DNA from: Modicisalibacter muralis
GTDB lineage: Bacteria; Pseudomonadota; Gammaproteobacteria; Pseudomonadales; Halomonadaceae
NCBI RefSeq assembly: GCF_900102945.1
Contig: NZ_FNGI01000001.1
Coordinates: forward strand, 558,001-622,000
Length of the DNA stretch: 64,000 bases
Reading direction: 5' to 3'
Part shown: piece after piece, positions 7,895 to 15,578 of the stretch
Position numbering within the stretch: the first letter of the stretch is position 1
Layout of the letters: every line of letters starts with the position of its first letter
Program-made: the position numbers and the translations under genes
Notes under the pieces: model-generated
Database searches by the model: none
What the model was told of the DNA's origin: nothing
What the model saw: the letters and a program-made list of their open reading frames with translations, nothing else

Positions 7895-9133
7895 CTAGCG
7901 GCGGGTCGTCACCAGCCGGCCCTGGGCATCGAGATCCAGTTGCCGCCTGCGTCCGGCGAGCATGGCGCAGGCGGCAGCCGAAACGACGAAGGCCAGCAAT
8001 ACACCGGTAAGCAGATTCATTCCCGCCGAGTATTCCAGCAGGATACCGACCAGCAGCGGCCCGATGGAGGCGAGGGTGTAGCCGATGCCCTGGGCCATGC
8101 CCGATAGCTGGCCGGCCAGGCGTGAGTTGGCGCTACGCAGCACGATCAGCGTCAATGCCATGCTGAAACTGCCACCTTGACCCAGGCCGAGCAGTAGCGC
8201 TCCATGCCAGCGCCAGTCGAGGGGTGCCTGGAGCAGCACCACGATGCCCGCCGCGGTACTCAGCAGTAGCAACAGGATGATCGGCCGCTGATCGCGGCCC
8301 AGGCGCGCCAGCCAGGGGGCGCCAAGCGCGGTGATCAGTTGAGCCATTACCGAGGCCGCCAGCAGCCAGCCGGCTTCGGCCTCAGCCATTCCACGGCGCT
8401 GAAGCAATACCGGTAGCCAGCCGAAAGCGATGTATGCCAATGCCGATTGGCTGCCCATATAGCCGGTAACCTGCCAGGCCAGCGCCGTGTGCGTTAGGCG
8501 CAATTTGGGAGCATTGCTCAAACTGGCCCGCTCGGTGGGCCAAGGGTGTGGCATTCTCCAGCGCCAGGCGATCACGGCGATGAAGGCCAGCAGACTCCAG
8601 CTACCCAGCGAGGCCCGCCAATCGCCGAGCAGATTCGCCAGCGGCACACTGAGTCCGGCGCCCAGCGCACCGCCCAGGCACAACGCCATGGTGTAAACGC
8701 CAGTCAGTACGTCCGCGCCTTGAGACAGCTCGCGCTTGACCAGCGCCGGCAACAGCGTACCGGCGATGCCAATGCCGGCGCCGACCAATAACGTGCCCAG
8801 ATACAGCGGTAGGGGGTGGGCGTTGGCACGCAGCAATAGCGCCACGGCGAGCAGCAATAGCGCCACGCTCAGCGTGCGTTCTGCGCCGAGTCGGCGCGTC
8901 AGCCAGGGCGCCAGTGGCGCGAACAGCCCCAGGCACAATACCGGCAGGGTGGTCAGCGCGCCGATGGCCGTGGCGGAGAGTCCGATATCCTGCTGGATTC
9001 GCACCAGCATCGGCGCCATCGATGACAGCGCCGGGCGCAGATTGAGGGCGACCAGAACCATCAGCGCTATAAAGGGCAGTAACGGGCGCCAATCGAGCGA
9101 CGAGGGTTGGCGCCCGGTGAGGGGTGAAGGCAT
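7895..9133 (-). CDS. MFS transporter, CynX/NimT-like
   Basis: A 412-residue, 12-segment major facilitator protein. The N-terminal pattern ALNLRPALSSMAPMLVRIQQDIGLS, followed by LTTLPVLCLGLFAPLAPWLTRRLGAER, is typical of the CynX/NimT branch (cyanate, nitroimidazole and related small-molecule transporters). The second half has GLGQGGSFSMALTLIVLRS. The open frame continues 99 codons upstream, but that segment overlaps the neighbouring gene and is low-complexity, so I start at MPSPLTGRQ (ATG at 9133). The substrate is unknown. No cyanase gene is nearby. It lies 16 bases downstream of the unknown 9150-9683 gene, so the two are probably co-transcribed. Confidence 0.88.
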   Translation of the reverse strand: MPSPLTGRQPSSLDWRPLLPFIALMVLVALNLRPALSSMAPMLVRIQQDIGLSATAIGALTTLPVLCLGLFAPLAPWLTRRLGAERTLSVALLLLAVALLLRANAHPLPLYLGTLLVGAGIGIAGTLLPALVKRELSQGADVLTGVYTMALCLGGALGAGLSVPLANLLGDWRASLGSWSLLAFIAVIAWRWRMPHPWPTERASLSNAPKLRLTHTALAWQVTGYMGSQSALAYIAFGWLPVLLQRRGMAEAEAGWLLAASVMAQLITALGAPWLARLGRDQRPIILLLLLSTAAGIVVLLQAPLDWRWHGALLLGLGQGGSFSMALTLIVLRSANSRLAGQLSGMAQGIGYTLASIGPLLVGILLEYSAGMNLLTGVLLAFVVSAAACAMLAGRRRQLDLDAQGRLVTTRR

Positions 9134-9149
9134 TGAGTTCCTTAAGGGC

Positions 9150-9683
9150 TCAACCGTCGCGGCCGTCGTTGTCCTGACGGTGGTGTTGAGCCGGGCTATC
9201 GTCGTTCTCGTGCTGGGGTTGCTCGAGGGGTTCCAGGGTAATGAACGGGTTATGGTAGCGCGGCGTTTCGGCCTTGGCGCGAATGCCGCTGACATCCTCG
9301 ATGCTGACCAGGTGAGTCTTGCCATGCAGTTCGGTACGCTGGGTGACCAGGCGACCATCATGCAGCCAGCAGCGCTGGGGAACCCAGGCGACCTGCCAGC
9401 GTCGCCCTTGCCACTCGGCTTCGTTGTCATCGATGAGATGCAGATCGACTTCGGGAATCAGGGCGGCGAACTGCGCGGCATTGAGTATCGCGCTATTTTC
9501 GGTCATGCGCACCGCGCCCGAGAAAGCGCCGGCGCGCAATCGGTCGAGCTGGACGGCCGCCGATCCTCGGCCCTGGGCAGTTGCTTGGCCACACAAGTGC
9601 ATGAGCGACTCGTCGAGTTGCTTGATCACCCAGACCGTGGGGTGTTTTCTGCGTTTTAGCCAACTGCCCAAACCCAAGGCCAT
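9150..9683 (-). CDS. Unknown protein upstream of the MFS gene
   Basis: A 177-residue protein I do not recognise. It starts with a short hydrophobic/basic stretch (MALGLGSWLKRRKH) that is not a good signal peptide. A mixed alpha/beta middle containing LIPEVDLHLIDDNEAEWQGRRW and VAWVPQRCWLHDGRLVTQRTEL follows. The last 35 residues are rich in His, Gln, Asp and Asn and probably disordered. Codon use resembles the neighbours and it is coupled to the MFS gene, so I consider it real. Start is taken at the second Met, with an alternative 3 bases upstream. Confidence 0.65.
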   Translation of the reverse strand: MALGLGSWLKRRKHPTVWVIKQLDESLMHLCGQATAQGRGSAAVQLDRLRAGAFSGAVRMTENSAILNAAQFAALIPEVDLHLIDDNEAEWQGRRWQVAWVPQRCWLHDGRLVTQRTELHGKTHLVSIEDVSGIRAKAETPRYHNPFITLEPLEQPQHENDDSPAQHHRQDNDGRDG

Positions 9684-9710
9684 CAACTGTCTCCTCGCTG
9701 TCGGGATGCC

Positions 9711-10331
9711 TTACAGTTCATGACCGAGAATCACCTTGCAGATCGACGCAAAGCTGCGGGCCTCGGGCGGGTGTTGCAGGTCGATGTTCAACGCGCGACC
9801 GACATCCGATGCCGAAACCATCCCGCGCAGACACTGCTGTCCGTGTTCGTTGGCCTCGGTGATCAAGAGGTGCTGATCGCCGAAGGTCCGCAAGGCATTG
9901 ACCAGTGCGCCGATCGTTGCGCGTTCCAGTTGTTTGAGGGGCAGGGCATGCAGTTCATCACGCGGCGTTTGCACCATCCTGACGGTAACGTCCTCGCGCA
10001 TGACCTGGTGGTGCTGCATGGCCAGCGTGATGCGTCGACCGCCAATCAGGTCCCGGGCCGTGATTACGCCAGTGAAGCGCTCTTCTCTGTCGAGCACGAA
10101 AAGCAGCCTGACTCCGCCCTGTTTCATGATATCCAGCGCTTGAGCGATCAGGCTCGAGTCGCTGACGGTATGCGCCGCCGACTGGGTGAAGTCGGTAAGC
10201 AACGCCCGCGCCGAGCTCTCGGCATCGAGATGCGGCACCGCCGGGGGCTGACGCATTTCGATATGCGGAGTCAGGGGTTCCAGACGCAGTGCCTGGGACA
10301 TGCCGGTGTGGTTCAGCGTTGGCGTAACCAT
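9711..10331 (-). CDS. CBS-domain pair protein
   Basis: A 206-residue protein made of two CBS motifs. The first is at about 55-115 (SDSSLIAQALDIMKQGGVRLLFVLDREERFTGVITARDLIGG) and the second at about 130-190 (IGALVNALRTFGDQHLLITEANEHGQQCLRGMVSASDVGRALN). Together they form a Bateman module, which in other proteins binds adenine nucleotides. No catalytic or DNA-binding domain is attached, so it may be a stand-alone sensor. ATG at 10331 is preceded by AAGGAGC; a frame 7 codons longer lacks a site. The role is unknown. Confidence 0.85.
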   Translation of the reverse strand: MVTPTLNHTGMSQALRLEPLTPHIEMRQPPAVPHLDAESSARALLTDFTQSAAHTVSDSSLIAQALDIMKQGGVRLLFVLDREERFTGVITARDLIGGRRITLAMQHHQVMREDVTVRMVQTPRDELHALPLKQLERATIGALVNALRTFGDQHLLITEANEHGQQCLRGMVSASDVGRALNIDLQHPPEARSFASICKVILGHEL

Positions 10332-10390
10332 AATCCAAGCTCCTTGCGACAAGTCGTTGGAGTTCTTTATAAGGCCTGGTGGGGCGCCGT

Positions 10391-10894
10391 TTACTTCAGG
10401 TGCCGGGTCAGATCGCCGCGCACGCTATCCAGAAAAGTAATGAAGCGTGTGTCGCGATCGTCGTCATGACGGTCGATGCGACAGCCCAGCGTCATGCTGC
10501 GTTTGACCAGGATTTCGTCGTAAATCTCCAGCGTGACTTTGCTGGCGGCCTTCGCCCCTGGCTCGATGACACCGTCCTCGAGTGTGAAACTTTCCAGCAT
10601 GGTGGCGCGTATCCGCGTGGTGCCGCCTTCGGTGAGCACACGGCGCACGAACATCCAGGCCTCGCAGGCCAGCGTTTCGCCATTGTCGCGGCTGCGCAAG
10701 AATAGCGTACGATAGCAGGCTCCCTCCTTGGCACCCTTGTCGACCATGCTGCGGTACCCCTCGGTAACGCGGGTCGCCATGGCGCCTGACTCGGCAAGCT
10801 TGCGCACTGCGGCAGCGTGTTCTCGCCCCAGCTGATCCTGGCGCTGGAACCGCTGCCAGCGGTGATAATCGGCGAAAAGCGCGCTCGAATCCAT
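10391..10894 (-). CDS. Unknown 167-residue protein, upstream of fliD
   Basis: I do not recognise this protein. It has an N-terminal helical, charged part (about 1-60) and a beta-rich second half (about 60-150; TLFLRSRDNGETLACEAWMFVRRVL, then ATMLESFTLEDGVIEP). It has no signal peptide or membrane segment. Codon use and GC match the neighbours, and a strong GGATAT-containing leader precedes the ATG. It diverges from fliD across 220 bases and precedes the CBS gene by 59 bases on the same strand, so a shared transcript with the CBS gene is possible. No function is assigned. Confidence 0.65.
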   Translation of the reverse strand: MDSSALFADYHRWQRFQRQDQLGREHAAAVRKLAESGAMATRVTEGYRSMVDKGAKEGACYRTLFLRSRDNGETLACEAWMFVRRVLTEGGTTRIRATMLESFTLEDGVIEPGAKAASKVTLEIYDEILVKRSMTLGCRIDRHDDDRDTRFITFLDSVRGDLTRHLK

Positions 10895-11000
10895 GACGAT
10901 ATCCTTTTCGATATAGGCTTGTTGAACAGGGCTCTATGATGGCCTACCTGATAACGCATGACCAGTCGAGGCCGGCTCGGCCGGTCGTGACGGATAGGCC

Positions 11001-11027
11001 TAAAGTCCCGCCGGTTTTTGCCGATAC
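11001..11027 (+). promoter_or_regulatory. Sigma-28 (FliA) promoter for fliD
   Basis: TAAA (11001-11004), 15 bases, then GCCGATAC (11020-11027). This matches the enterobacterial FliA consensus TAAA-N15-GCCGATAA at all but the last position. It lies 88 bases before the fliD ATG, as expected for a late flagellar operon. Confidence 0.85.
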
Positions 11028-11114
11028 TTCGAATTGACTGCCTATTGCGGGCTTATTCGTGGCGCCGAACGCGCTGTGAGCTGGTAAAAAGGGCGCAGAC
11101 TTCAGAGGATTATC

Positions 11115-12509
11115 ATGGCGAGCATCTCATCACTGGGTATCGGCTCGGGGCTGGATCTCAACGGTCTTCTCGATCAACTCGAAACCGCCGAGCGTAAGCA
11201 GCTGATCCCGATCGTTTCACAGCAGAAAAGCTACGAGGCCAAGATTTCGGCTTTCGGTAAGCTCGAGTCGGCGCTGGATGCCTTCAAGGAAGCCGCGGCC
11301 AAGCTGGCCAGTGTCGATGGTTTTCAGGCTGTGTCCAGCACGGTTTCCGGAGAGAGCTTCACCGTCAGCTCCGGCACCGATGCCGTGCCCGGTCGCTACG
11401 AAATCGAGATCACTCAACTCGCCCGTGCTCAGTCGCTGGCGTCGAACGGCGTTGCCGATCAAGAGGCCCAACTCGGTGCCGGTAATCTGACGATTACCGT
11501 GGGCACCGGGGGCGAGGCACAGACGTTGGATATCGCCATCGCCGATGAAGACAGCTCGCTCGAGGCGATTCGCGATGCGATCAACGCCGAGAACGGCGGC
11601 GTCACCGCGTCGATCATCAACGACGGCAGCGGTACACCCTATCGGCTGGTGCTGACTTCCGACAAGACCGGCGAAGCCTCGACGATGACGGTCAACGCGA
11701 CCGGTAACACGCAGTTGAGCGACTTGCTGACGCACAATGCCGATGGTACCGGCACCATGACCGAGACGGTGACGGCGCAGAATGCCGAGCTTACCGTCAA
11801 TGGGATCGATATCGTCAGCGAATCGAACCGCGTCGAGGGTGCCTTGCAGGACGTCACCCTCAACCTGAATGAGCTTACCGAGACGGGGTCGCCGGAAATC
11901 CTCACGGTGTCGCGCGATACCGAACAGATCAGCGATGACATCAAGGCCTTCGTCGACACCTACAACTCGTTGCAGAAGACCATGGATGAGTTGACCGCCT
12001 TCAATGGCCCGGATGCCGCCTCTGGCGTGCTGCTGGGCAACAATACCATGAGTAGCGTGGAGTCCCAGCTACGTGCCGTGATGGGTGGCAGCGTCCAGGA
12101 GGGCAGCCTGAACATGCTGTCCGAGATCGGCGTCGAGTTGACGCTCGACGGCACGTTGGAGCTCGACGAGGAGCGTCTCGAAGAGCTCGTCAATGACGAT
12201 CTCGATAGCCTGAGCGCCTTCTTTAGCGGCGGCGCCGAGGGTGAAGGCCTAGCGGATCGGCTGGATACCACCTTGACCGGCATGCTCGAGGAAGGCGGTC
12301 TGTTGAGCACTACCACCAGTGGCCTCGAAACCACCATCGAATCGCTCGACGAACGCTATGCGCGCGTCGAGGAGAGCATCGGCGTCACCGTCGAGCGCTA
12401 TCGCGTGCAGTTCGCCGAGATGGACATGCTGGTCGCGCAGATGAATTCCACCATGAGTTATCTGTCGCAGCAGTTCGATGCCATGAACGCCCAATTGGGA
12501 CGTGGATAA
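11115..12509 (+). CDS. fliD: Flagellar filament cap protein FliD (HAP2)
   Basis: A 464-residue secreted capping protein that folds exported flagellin at the filament tip. The N-terminal FliD domain begins with ISSLGIGSGLDLNGLLDQLETAER (about residues 3-26). The C-terminal coiled-coil end has LDERYARVEESIGVTVERYRVQFAEMDMLVAQMNSTMSYLSQQF, and the variable middle contains ITQLARAQSLAS. It lacks a Sec signal, as expected for type III flagellar export. A sigma-28 promoter precedes it. It heads fliD-fliS-fliT-fliK-flhB-like, spaced by 13 bases or less or overlapping. Confidence 0.95.
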   Translation: MASISSLGIGSGLDLNGLLDQLETAERKQLIPIVSQQKSYEAKISAFGKLESALDAFKEAAAKLASVDGFQAVSSTVSGESFTVSSGTDAVPGRYEIEITQLARAQSLASNGVADQEAQLGAGNLTITVGTGGEAQTLDIAIADEDSSLEAIRDAINAENGGVTASIINDGSGTPYRLVLTSDKTGEASTMTVNATGNTQLSDLLTHNADGTGTMTETVTAQNAELTVNGIDIVSESNRVEGALQDVTLNLNELTETGSPEILTVSRDTEQISDDIKAFVDTYNSLQKTMDELTAFNGPDAASGVLLGNNTMSSVESQLRAVMGGSVQEGSLNMLSEIGVELTLDGTLELDEERLEELVNDDLDSLSAFFSGGAEGEGLADRLDTTLTGMLEEGGLLSTTTSGLETTIESLDERYARVEESIGVTVERYRVQFAEMDMLVAQMNSTMSYLSQQFDAMNAQLGRG

Positions 12510-12522
12510 CGGGAGTCTGACC

Positions 12523-12918
12523 ATGAATGCAATGCGTGGCGCCAGCGCCTATGCGCGTGTGGGGGTCGAAACCGGCGTCATGTCGGCGAGCCCTCACCAA
12601 CTGATCGTGATGTTGTTCGATGGGGCCCAGGCGGCACTGCGCGCGGCTCGCTTGCATATGCAACAAGGCAACATCATGGAAAAGGGCAAATCCATTTCCA
12701 AGGCGATCGACATCGTCAATAACGGCTTGGCCGCGGGGCTGGATCGTGAGCGTGGCGGCGAGATCGCGGAGCGCCTGGGTTCGCTCTATGATTACGTGGT
12801 ACGCCTGCTGCTACAGGCTAATCTGCACAATGATGAGCAACGCTTGGACGAAGCTGCGCGGTTGCTCGAGGATATCGGCTCTGCCTGGCGTGAGATCGCT
12901 GTGCAGGCAAGGAGTTAA
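12523..12918 (+). CDS. fliS: Flagellin export chaperone FliS
   Basis: A 131-residue helical chaperone that binds the C-terminus of flagellin and stops premature assembly. Family landmarks are YARVGVETGVMSASPHQLIVMLFDGA (about 10-35), then KGKSISKAIDIVNNGLAAGLD and LYDYVVRLLLQANLHND. Start is the ATG at 12523, after GGGAGT; a GTG-initiated frame seven codons upstream overlaps fliD and is unlikely. No flagellin gene is in this window, so its client is encoded elsewhere. Confidence 0.94.
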   Translation: MNAMRGASAYARVGVETGVMSASPHQLIVMLFDGAQAALRAARLHMQQGNIMEKGKSISKAIDIVNNGLAAGLDRERGGEIAERLGSLYDYVVRLLLQANLHNDEQRLDEAARLLEDIGSAWREIAVQARS

Positions 12919-12923
12919 ATGCT

Positions 12924-13316
12924 ATGCCAGCGAAAAGAGAGGCGGCGGAAACCGCATCGTCAGCGGACGTTCTAGCCGGTTACGAACGACTGCGACAACG
13001 TTCGGCGCGTATGTTGGGCTGGGCGCGCGAGGGCGATTGGGCCCATTTGGTCCAGGAAGAGTCGAGCTACGTCATGGCGGTCGAGGATCTCAAGCGCCGC
13101 GAACAGGGGTGCCAGCTCGATCAGGATGGGCTCATGCACAAGGCCGATCTGCTCGAATGCATTCTCGAGCAGGACGCCGAGGTTCGTCAGCGCCTGGAGG
13201 CCAGGCGTGACGAGTTGAGCGAATTGCTGGGTAGTACCCGCCGCCGTCGCGATGTCAATCGCGCCTACCGTGCATCGGGGGCTCAACCCGTACCCATCGA
13301 CCAAGGGCGTCGGTGA
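12924..13316 (+). CDS. fliT: Flagellar export chaperone FliT-like
   Basis: A 130-residue helical, charged protein in the usual fliT position after fliS. The pattern LAGYERLRQRSARMLGWAREGDWAHLVQEESSY...VEDLKRRE, then LLECILEQDAEVRQRLEARRDEL, is the weakly conserved FliT fold. In enteric bacteria FliT is the FliD chaperone and an anti-FlhDC factor. Sequence conservation in this family is low, so the assignment rests on both sequence pattern and position. The stop overlaps the GTG start of the next gene. Confidence 0.78.
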   Translation: MPAKREAAETASSADVLAGYERLRQRSARMLGWAREGDWAHLVQEESSYVMAVEDLKRREQGCQLDQDGLMHKADLLECILEQDAEVRQRLEARRDELSELLGSTRRRRDVNRAYRASGAQPVPIDQGRR

Positions 13317-14566
13317 GCGGCATCACGCCGATTCTCGATACGCTGCTACATCAGGTTCTCGGCAAGCGTGTCGATACCCCGCCGCCTCGCGAGCTTCTCG
13401 AGCCGGTCAAACCGCTGACGCCGGGTGTCGCGCCGCGGGCGGTTCAGGGCGATTCCCAACTCGATGCGGGGCGTGCCGGTGTTGCCAACTCCCGGCTTGG
13501 AGTCGGTGAGCCGGCGGCGCGCCAAGCGTTGCCAACGCCCCCGGTTTTTACCCCGACGTCGACCACCACGCATTTCAGTTCGGCTGCGCTTACCATAGCC
13601 GACATTCTGGTCAAATTTCCCGCGCCGCCCTCGGTCATTCAGTCTCCCGTGCCTCTTCTCCAGAGTGACGTACCGAACAACCCTCCATTGCTGGCGGCGC
13701 GCTTGCAGCACAGCATTGAATCCAGCGGGTTGTTTTATGAGTCGCACCTCGCGCGCTGGTACCGGGGCGAAATGTCCAGAGCGGCGCTCGAACGCGAACC
13801 GCAGATGTGGCGATTCCAATCTCTACAACCGCTTCCCGGCGGCAAGACCGGGCCGGGTAACGTCGACCTGGCGGGGCTCGTGCCGGGCGCGCGTGGCAGG
13901 GGCGGCGAGCATTTCAATCCTCTCAACTCTCTTAGCTCTCTTAACCCCAAGGCATCGGGCGATAACGCCGGGGCGCTAGGCAACCCCATTTCAGGCCGAG
14001 CCACGTCGGCCCAGGGCAACGCGGCGTTGCCCGCGTCAGCTACCACACCGGTTCATCCCAGTGCCTCCTCGGGGCAAGGTATGTCAACGACTCCACCAGC
14101 CTTTGAGGCCGGCGAAACGACGTTGCGTCTGCCTGCCCTCGAGGCCATCGACGACACGCTGCAGGGGATTATTCGTCATCAGCTCGAATTGCTGGTGACG
14201 CCGACGTTGCGCTGGGAAGGCGATATCTGGTCGGGGCTTTTCATGGCACTGAGCCTGCAGCTTCCCGAGGTGCTCGATGAGCGCGACTGGCATGGCGAGG
14301 AAGAGCGCAAGGAAGGCGATGACGATCCGGTCTGGCACAGTCAACTCAGCTTGCGTTTACCCAAGCTAGGCGAGCTAGACGTACAGATGCATCTGCGCAA
14401 TGCTTCGGTCAACCTGACGCTGCAAAGCGGCAATGAAGAATGTCTGGCCGTGCTCGAAGCGGGGCGCGAAGATCTGGTGAGTCGTCTGCGACGCTGCGGT
14501 CTGGACGACGTGCGCGTCAGCGTGTTGCCAGTGCGCGATGACGAGCCGTGGGAGAATGAACCATGA
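13313..14566 (+). CDS. fliK: Flagellar hook-length control protein FliK-like
   Basis: A 417-residue protein with a long Pro/Ser/Asn-rich, low-complexity N-terminal and central region (to about 270), followed by a FliK C-terminal domain. That domain includes LSLRLPKLGELDVQMHLRNASVNLTLQSGNEECLAVLEAGREDLVSRLRRCGLDDVRVSVLP. FliK measures the hook and switches export specificity at FlhB. The start is GTG at 13313, overlapping the fliT stop (GTGA). Position after fliDST rather than within a hook operon is unusual, but it is followed by an FlhB-C-like gene, which fits a role at the export switch. Confidence 0.8.
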   Translation: MSGITPILDTLLHQVLGKRVDTPPPRELLEPVKPLTPGVAPRAVQGDSQLDAGRAGVANSRLGVGEPAARQALPTPPVFTPTSTTTHFSSAALTIADILVKFPAPPSVIQSPVPLLQSDVPNNPPLLAARLQHSIESSGLFYESHLARWYRGEMSRAALEREPQMWRFQSLQPLPGGKTGPGNVDLAGLVPGARGRGGEHFNPLNSLSSLNPKASGDNAGALGNPISGRATSAQGNAALPASATTPVHPSASSGQGMSTTPPAFEAGETTLRLPALEAIDDTLQGIIRHQLELLVTPTLRWEGDIWSGLFMALSLQLPEVLDERDWHGEEERKEGDDDPVWHSQLSLRLPKLGELDVQMHLRNASVNLTLQSGNEECLAVLEAGREDLVSRLRRCGLDDVRVSVLPVRDDEPWENEP

Positions 14567-14862
14567 AGGGCCCATCGCGTAAGGGAGCCAGGCGTCAAGC
14601 CGTGGCGTTAGCCTACCGGGATGGCGACAAGGCGCCTACGGTGCTCGCCAAGGGTTATGGAGAACTGGCTGAGCGCATCGTCGGTGAAGCGCAGCGCCAG
14701 GGGGTTTTCATACACGATGCGCCGGAGCTGGTGGGCTTGCTGATGCAGGTCGACCTCGATGCCCACATTCCGCCAACCCTATATCAGGTCATTGCCGAAT
14801 TGTTGGCATGGGTGCACGAGTTGGACACCAATGCCGCCCGATCCGCGGATCCTTTTCGTTGA
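14563..14862 (+). CDS. FlhB C-terminal-domain homologue (export switch paralogue)
   Basis: A 99-residue protein resembling only the cytoplasmic C-terminal part of FlhB (EscU/YscU/HrcU family). The pattern AVALAYRDGDKAPTVLAKGYGELAERIVGEAQRQGVFIHDAPELVGLLMQVDLDAHIPPTLYQVIAELLAWVHEL follows FlhB from just after the cleavage site to the end. It lacks membrane segments, and it lacks the NPTH autocleavage motif that the full FlhB in this window has. Such proteins (called FhlB in some species) can substitute in part for the FlhB C-domain. It overlaps the fliK stop (ATGA). Confidence 0.85.
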   Translation: MKGPSRKGARRQAVALAYRDGDKAPTVLAKGYGELAERIVGEAQRQGVFIHDAPELVGLLMQVDLDAHIPPTLYQVIAELLAWVHELDTNAARSADPFR

Positions 14863-14979
14863 AGCAAGGTTTACTATAGCGATTTCTCACGTCTTTTTCC
14901 GGTGTCCTCGTTCATTTTTCTGCCTCTTGCTCTCCTGTCTTCTCCGCACTTCTTCTAAAAATTTTTCATAAGCGACAAT

Positions 14980-14993
14980 GACTTGGCCAAGTC
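14980..14993. promoter_or_regulatory. Candidate operator, 14-bp perfect palindrome upstream of flhDC
   Basis: GACTTGGCCAAGTC is a perfect inverted repeat located about 240 bases before flhD. Its size and symmetry fit a dimeric regulator's site. The regulator is unknown. Confidence 0.4.
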
Positions 14994-15145
14994 GTGTCAA
15001 GGATGGAATTTTTTTTCATACAAAAGCATGCCTTTTTATGAAACAGATGTTGATCTTCGTCATAAAAACGTCTCAAAATAAGGCTATTATAAATTACTAG
15101 AAGCCCGTCGCCAGTCGGCCAAGGCTCAAATAACCCGGTGGCCGA

Positions 15146-15200
15146 AGAGCCATTGGAAATGGCCATAAAGAGCCATCGAAGAAACGGCCATTAGAGCCAT
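15146..15200 (+). repeat. Tandem repeat of about 24 bp in the flhDC leader
   Basis: AGAGCCAT occurs three times, at 15146-15153, 15169-15176 and 15193-15200 (spacing 23 and 24). GGCCAT occurs at 15161-15166 and 15186-15191 (spacing 25). Together these make about 2.3 imperfect copies of a 24-bp unit ending 30 bases before the flhD ATG. Confidence 0.6.
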
Positions 15201-15230
15201 CATAAAAAAACGCAAACGCAGGGAAATATC

Positions 15231-15575
15231 ATGACAATGCATGTAGATAGCCTCCTGGGTGATATCCAGGATACCAACCTCTCGTATCTATTGCTGGTTC
15301 AGCGTCTGCTGAACGAAGACCGCGCGACAGCGATGTTCCGCCTGAAGCTGACTGAATCGATGGCCGATCTACTGGCATCGCTTTCGGTCAAGCAGTTGGG
15401 CCAGCTTTCGCGCACCAATCAGTTGCTGTGCCGCTTGTGCTTCGACGACCCTGAGCAGCTGGTCAAGCTGATCCACGATCCTCGCGATCAAGGTCTCGGT
15501 CAGACGCACGCGGCGCTTCTGATGGCGTCGGTGCCGACCGTGACTCAGTTCACCGCTACTTCGGCGGGGAGGTGA
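15231..15575 (+). CDS. flhD: Flagellar master regulator subunit FlhD
   Basis: A 114-residue subunit of the FlhD4C2 activator that drives class 2 flagellar promoters. The sequence DIQDTNLSYLLLVQRLLNEDRATAMFRLKLTESMADLLASLSVKQLGQLSRTNQLLCRL is clear FlhD, and the length is normal. A GGGAAA site precedes the ATG. It pairs with flhC, whose start is 3 bases after the flhD stop. Confidence 0.95.
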   Translation: MTMHVDSLLGDIQDTNLSYLLLVQRLLNEDRATAMFRLKLTESMADLLASLSVKQLGQLSRTNQLLCRLCFDDPEQLVKLIHDPRDQGLGQTHAALLMASVPTVTQFTATSAGR

Positions 15576-15578
15576 GTC

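Larger units (their letters stand above)
14863..15230 (+). promoter_or_regulatory. flhDC control region and leader
   Basis: A 368-base stretch without a gene. It is far more AT-rich than the rest of the window, especially at 14940-15100. It contains a 14-bp perfect palindrome at 14980-14993, a run of T at 15009-15016 and a TATTATAAAT block at 15085-15094 that could be a -10 region. Between 15146 and 15200 there is a short tandem repeat. The complexity fits the many-input promoter expected for the flagellar master operon. No single promoter was assigned with confidence. Confidence 0.6.

Noticed and set aside
15047-15066. CRP-like site in the flhDC promoter (TTGA-N6-TCATA)
   Set aside because: Only one half-site matches the CRP consensus well; not strong enough to claim.
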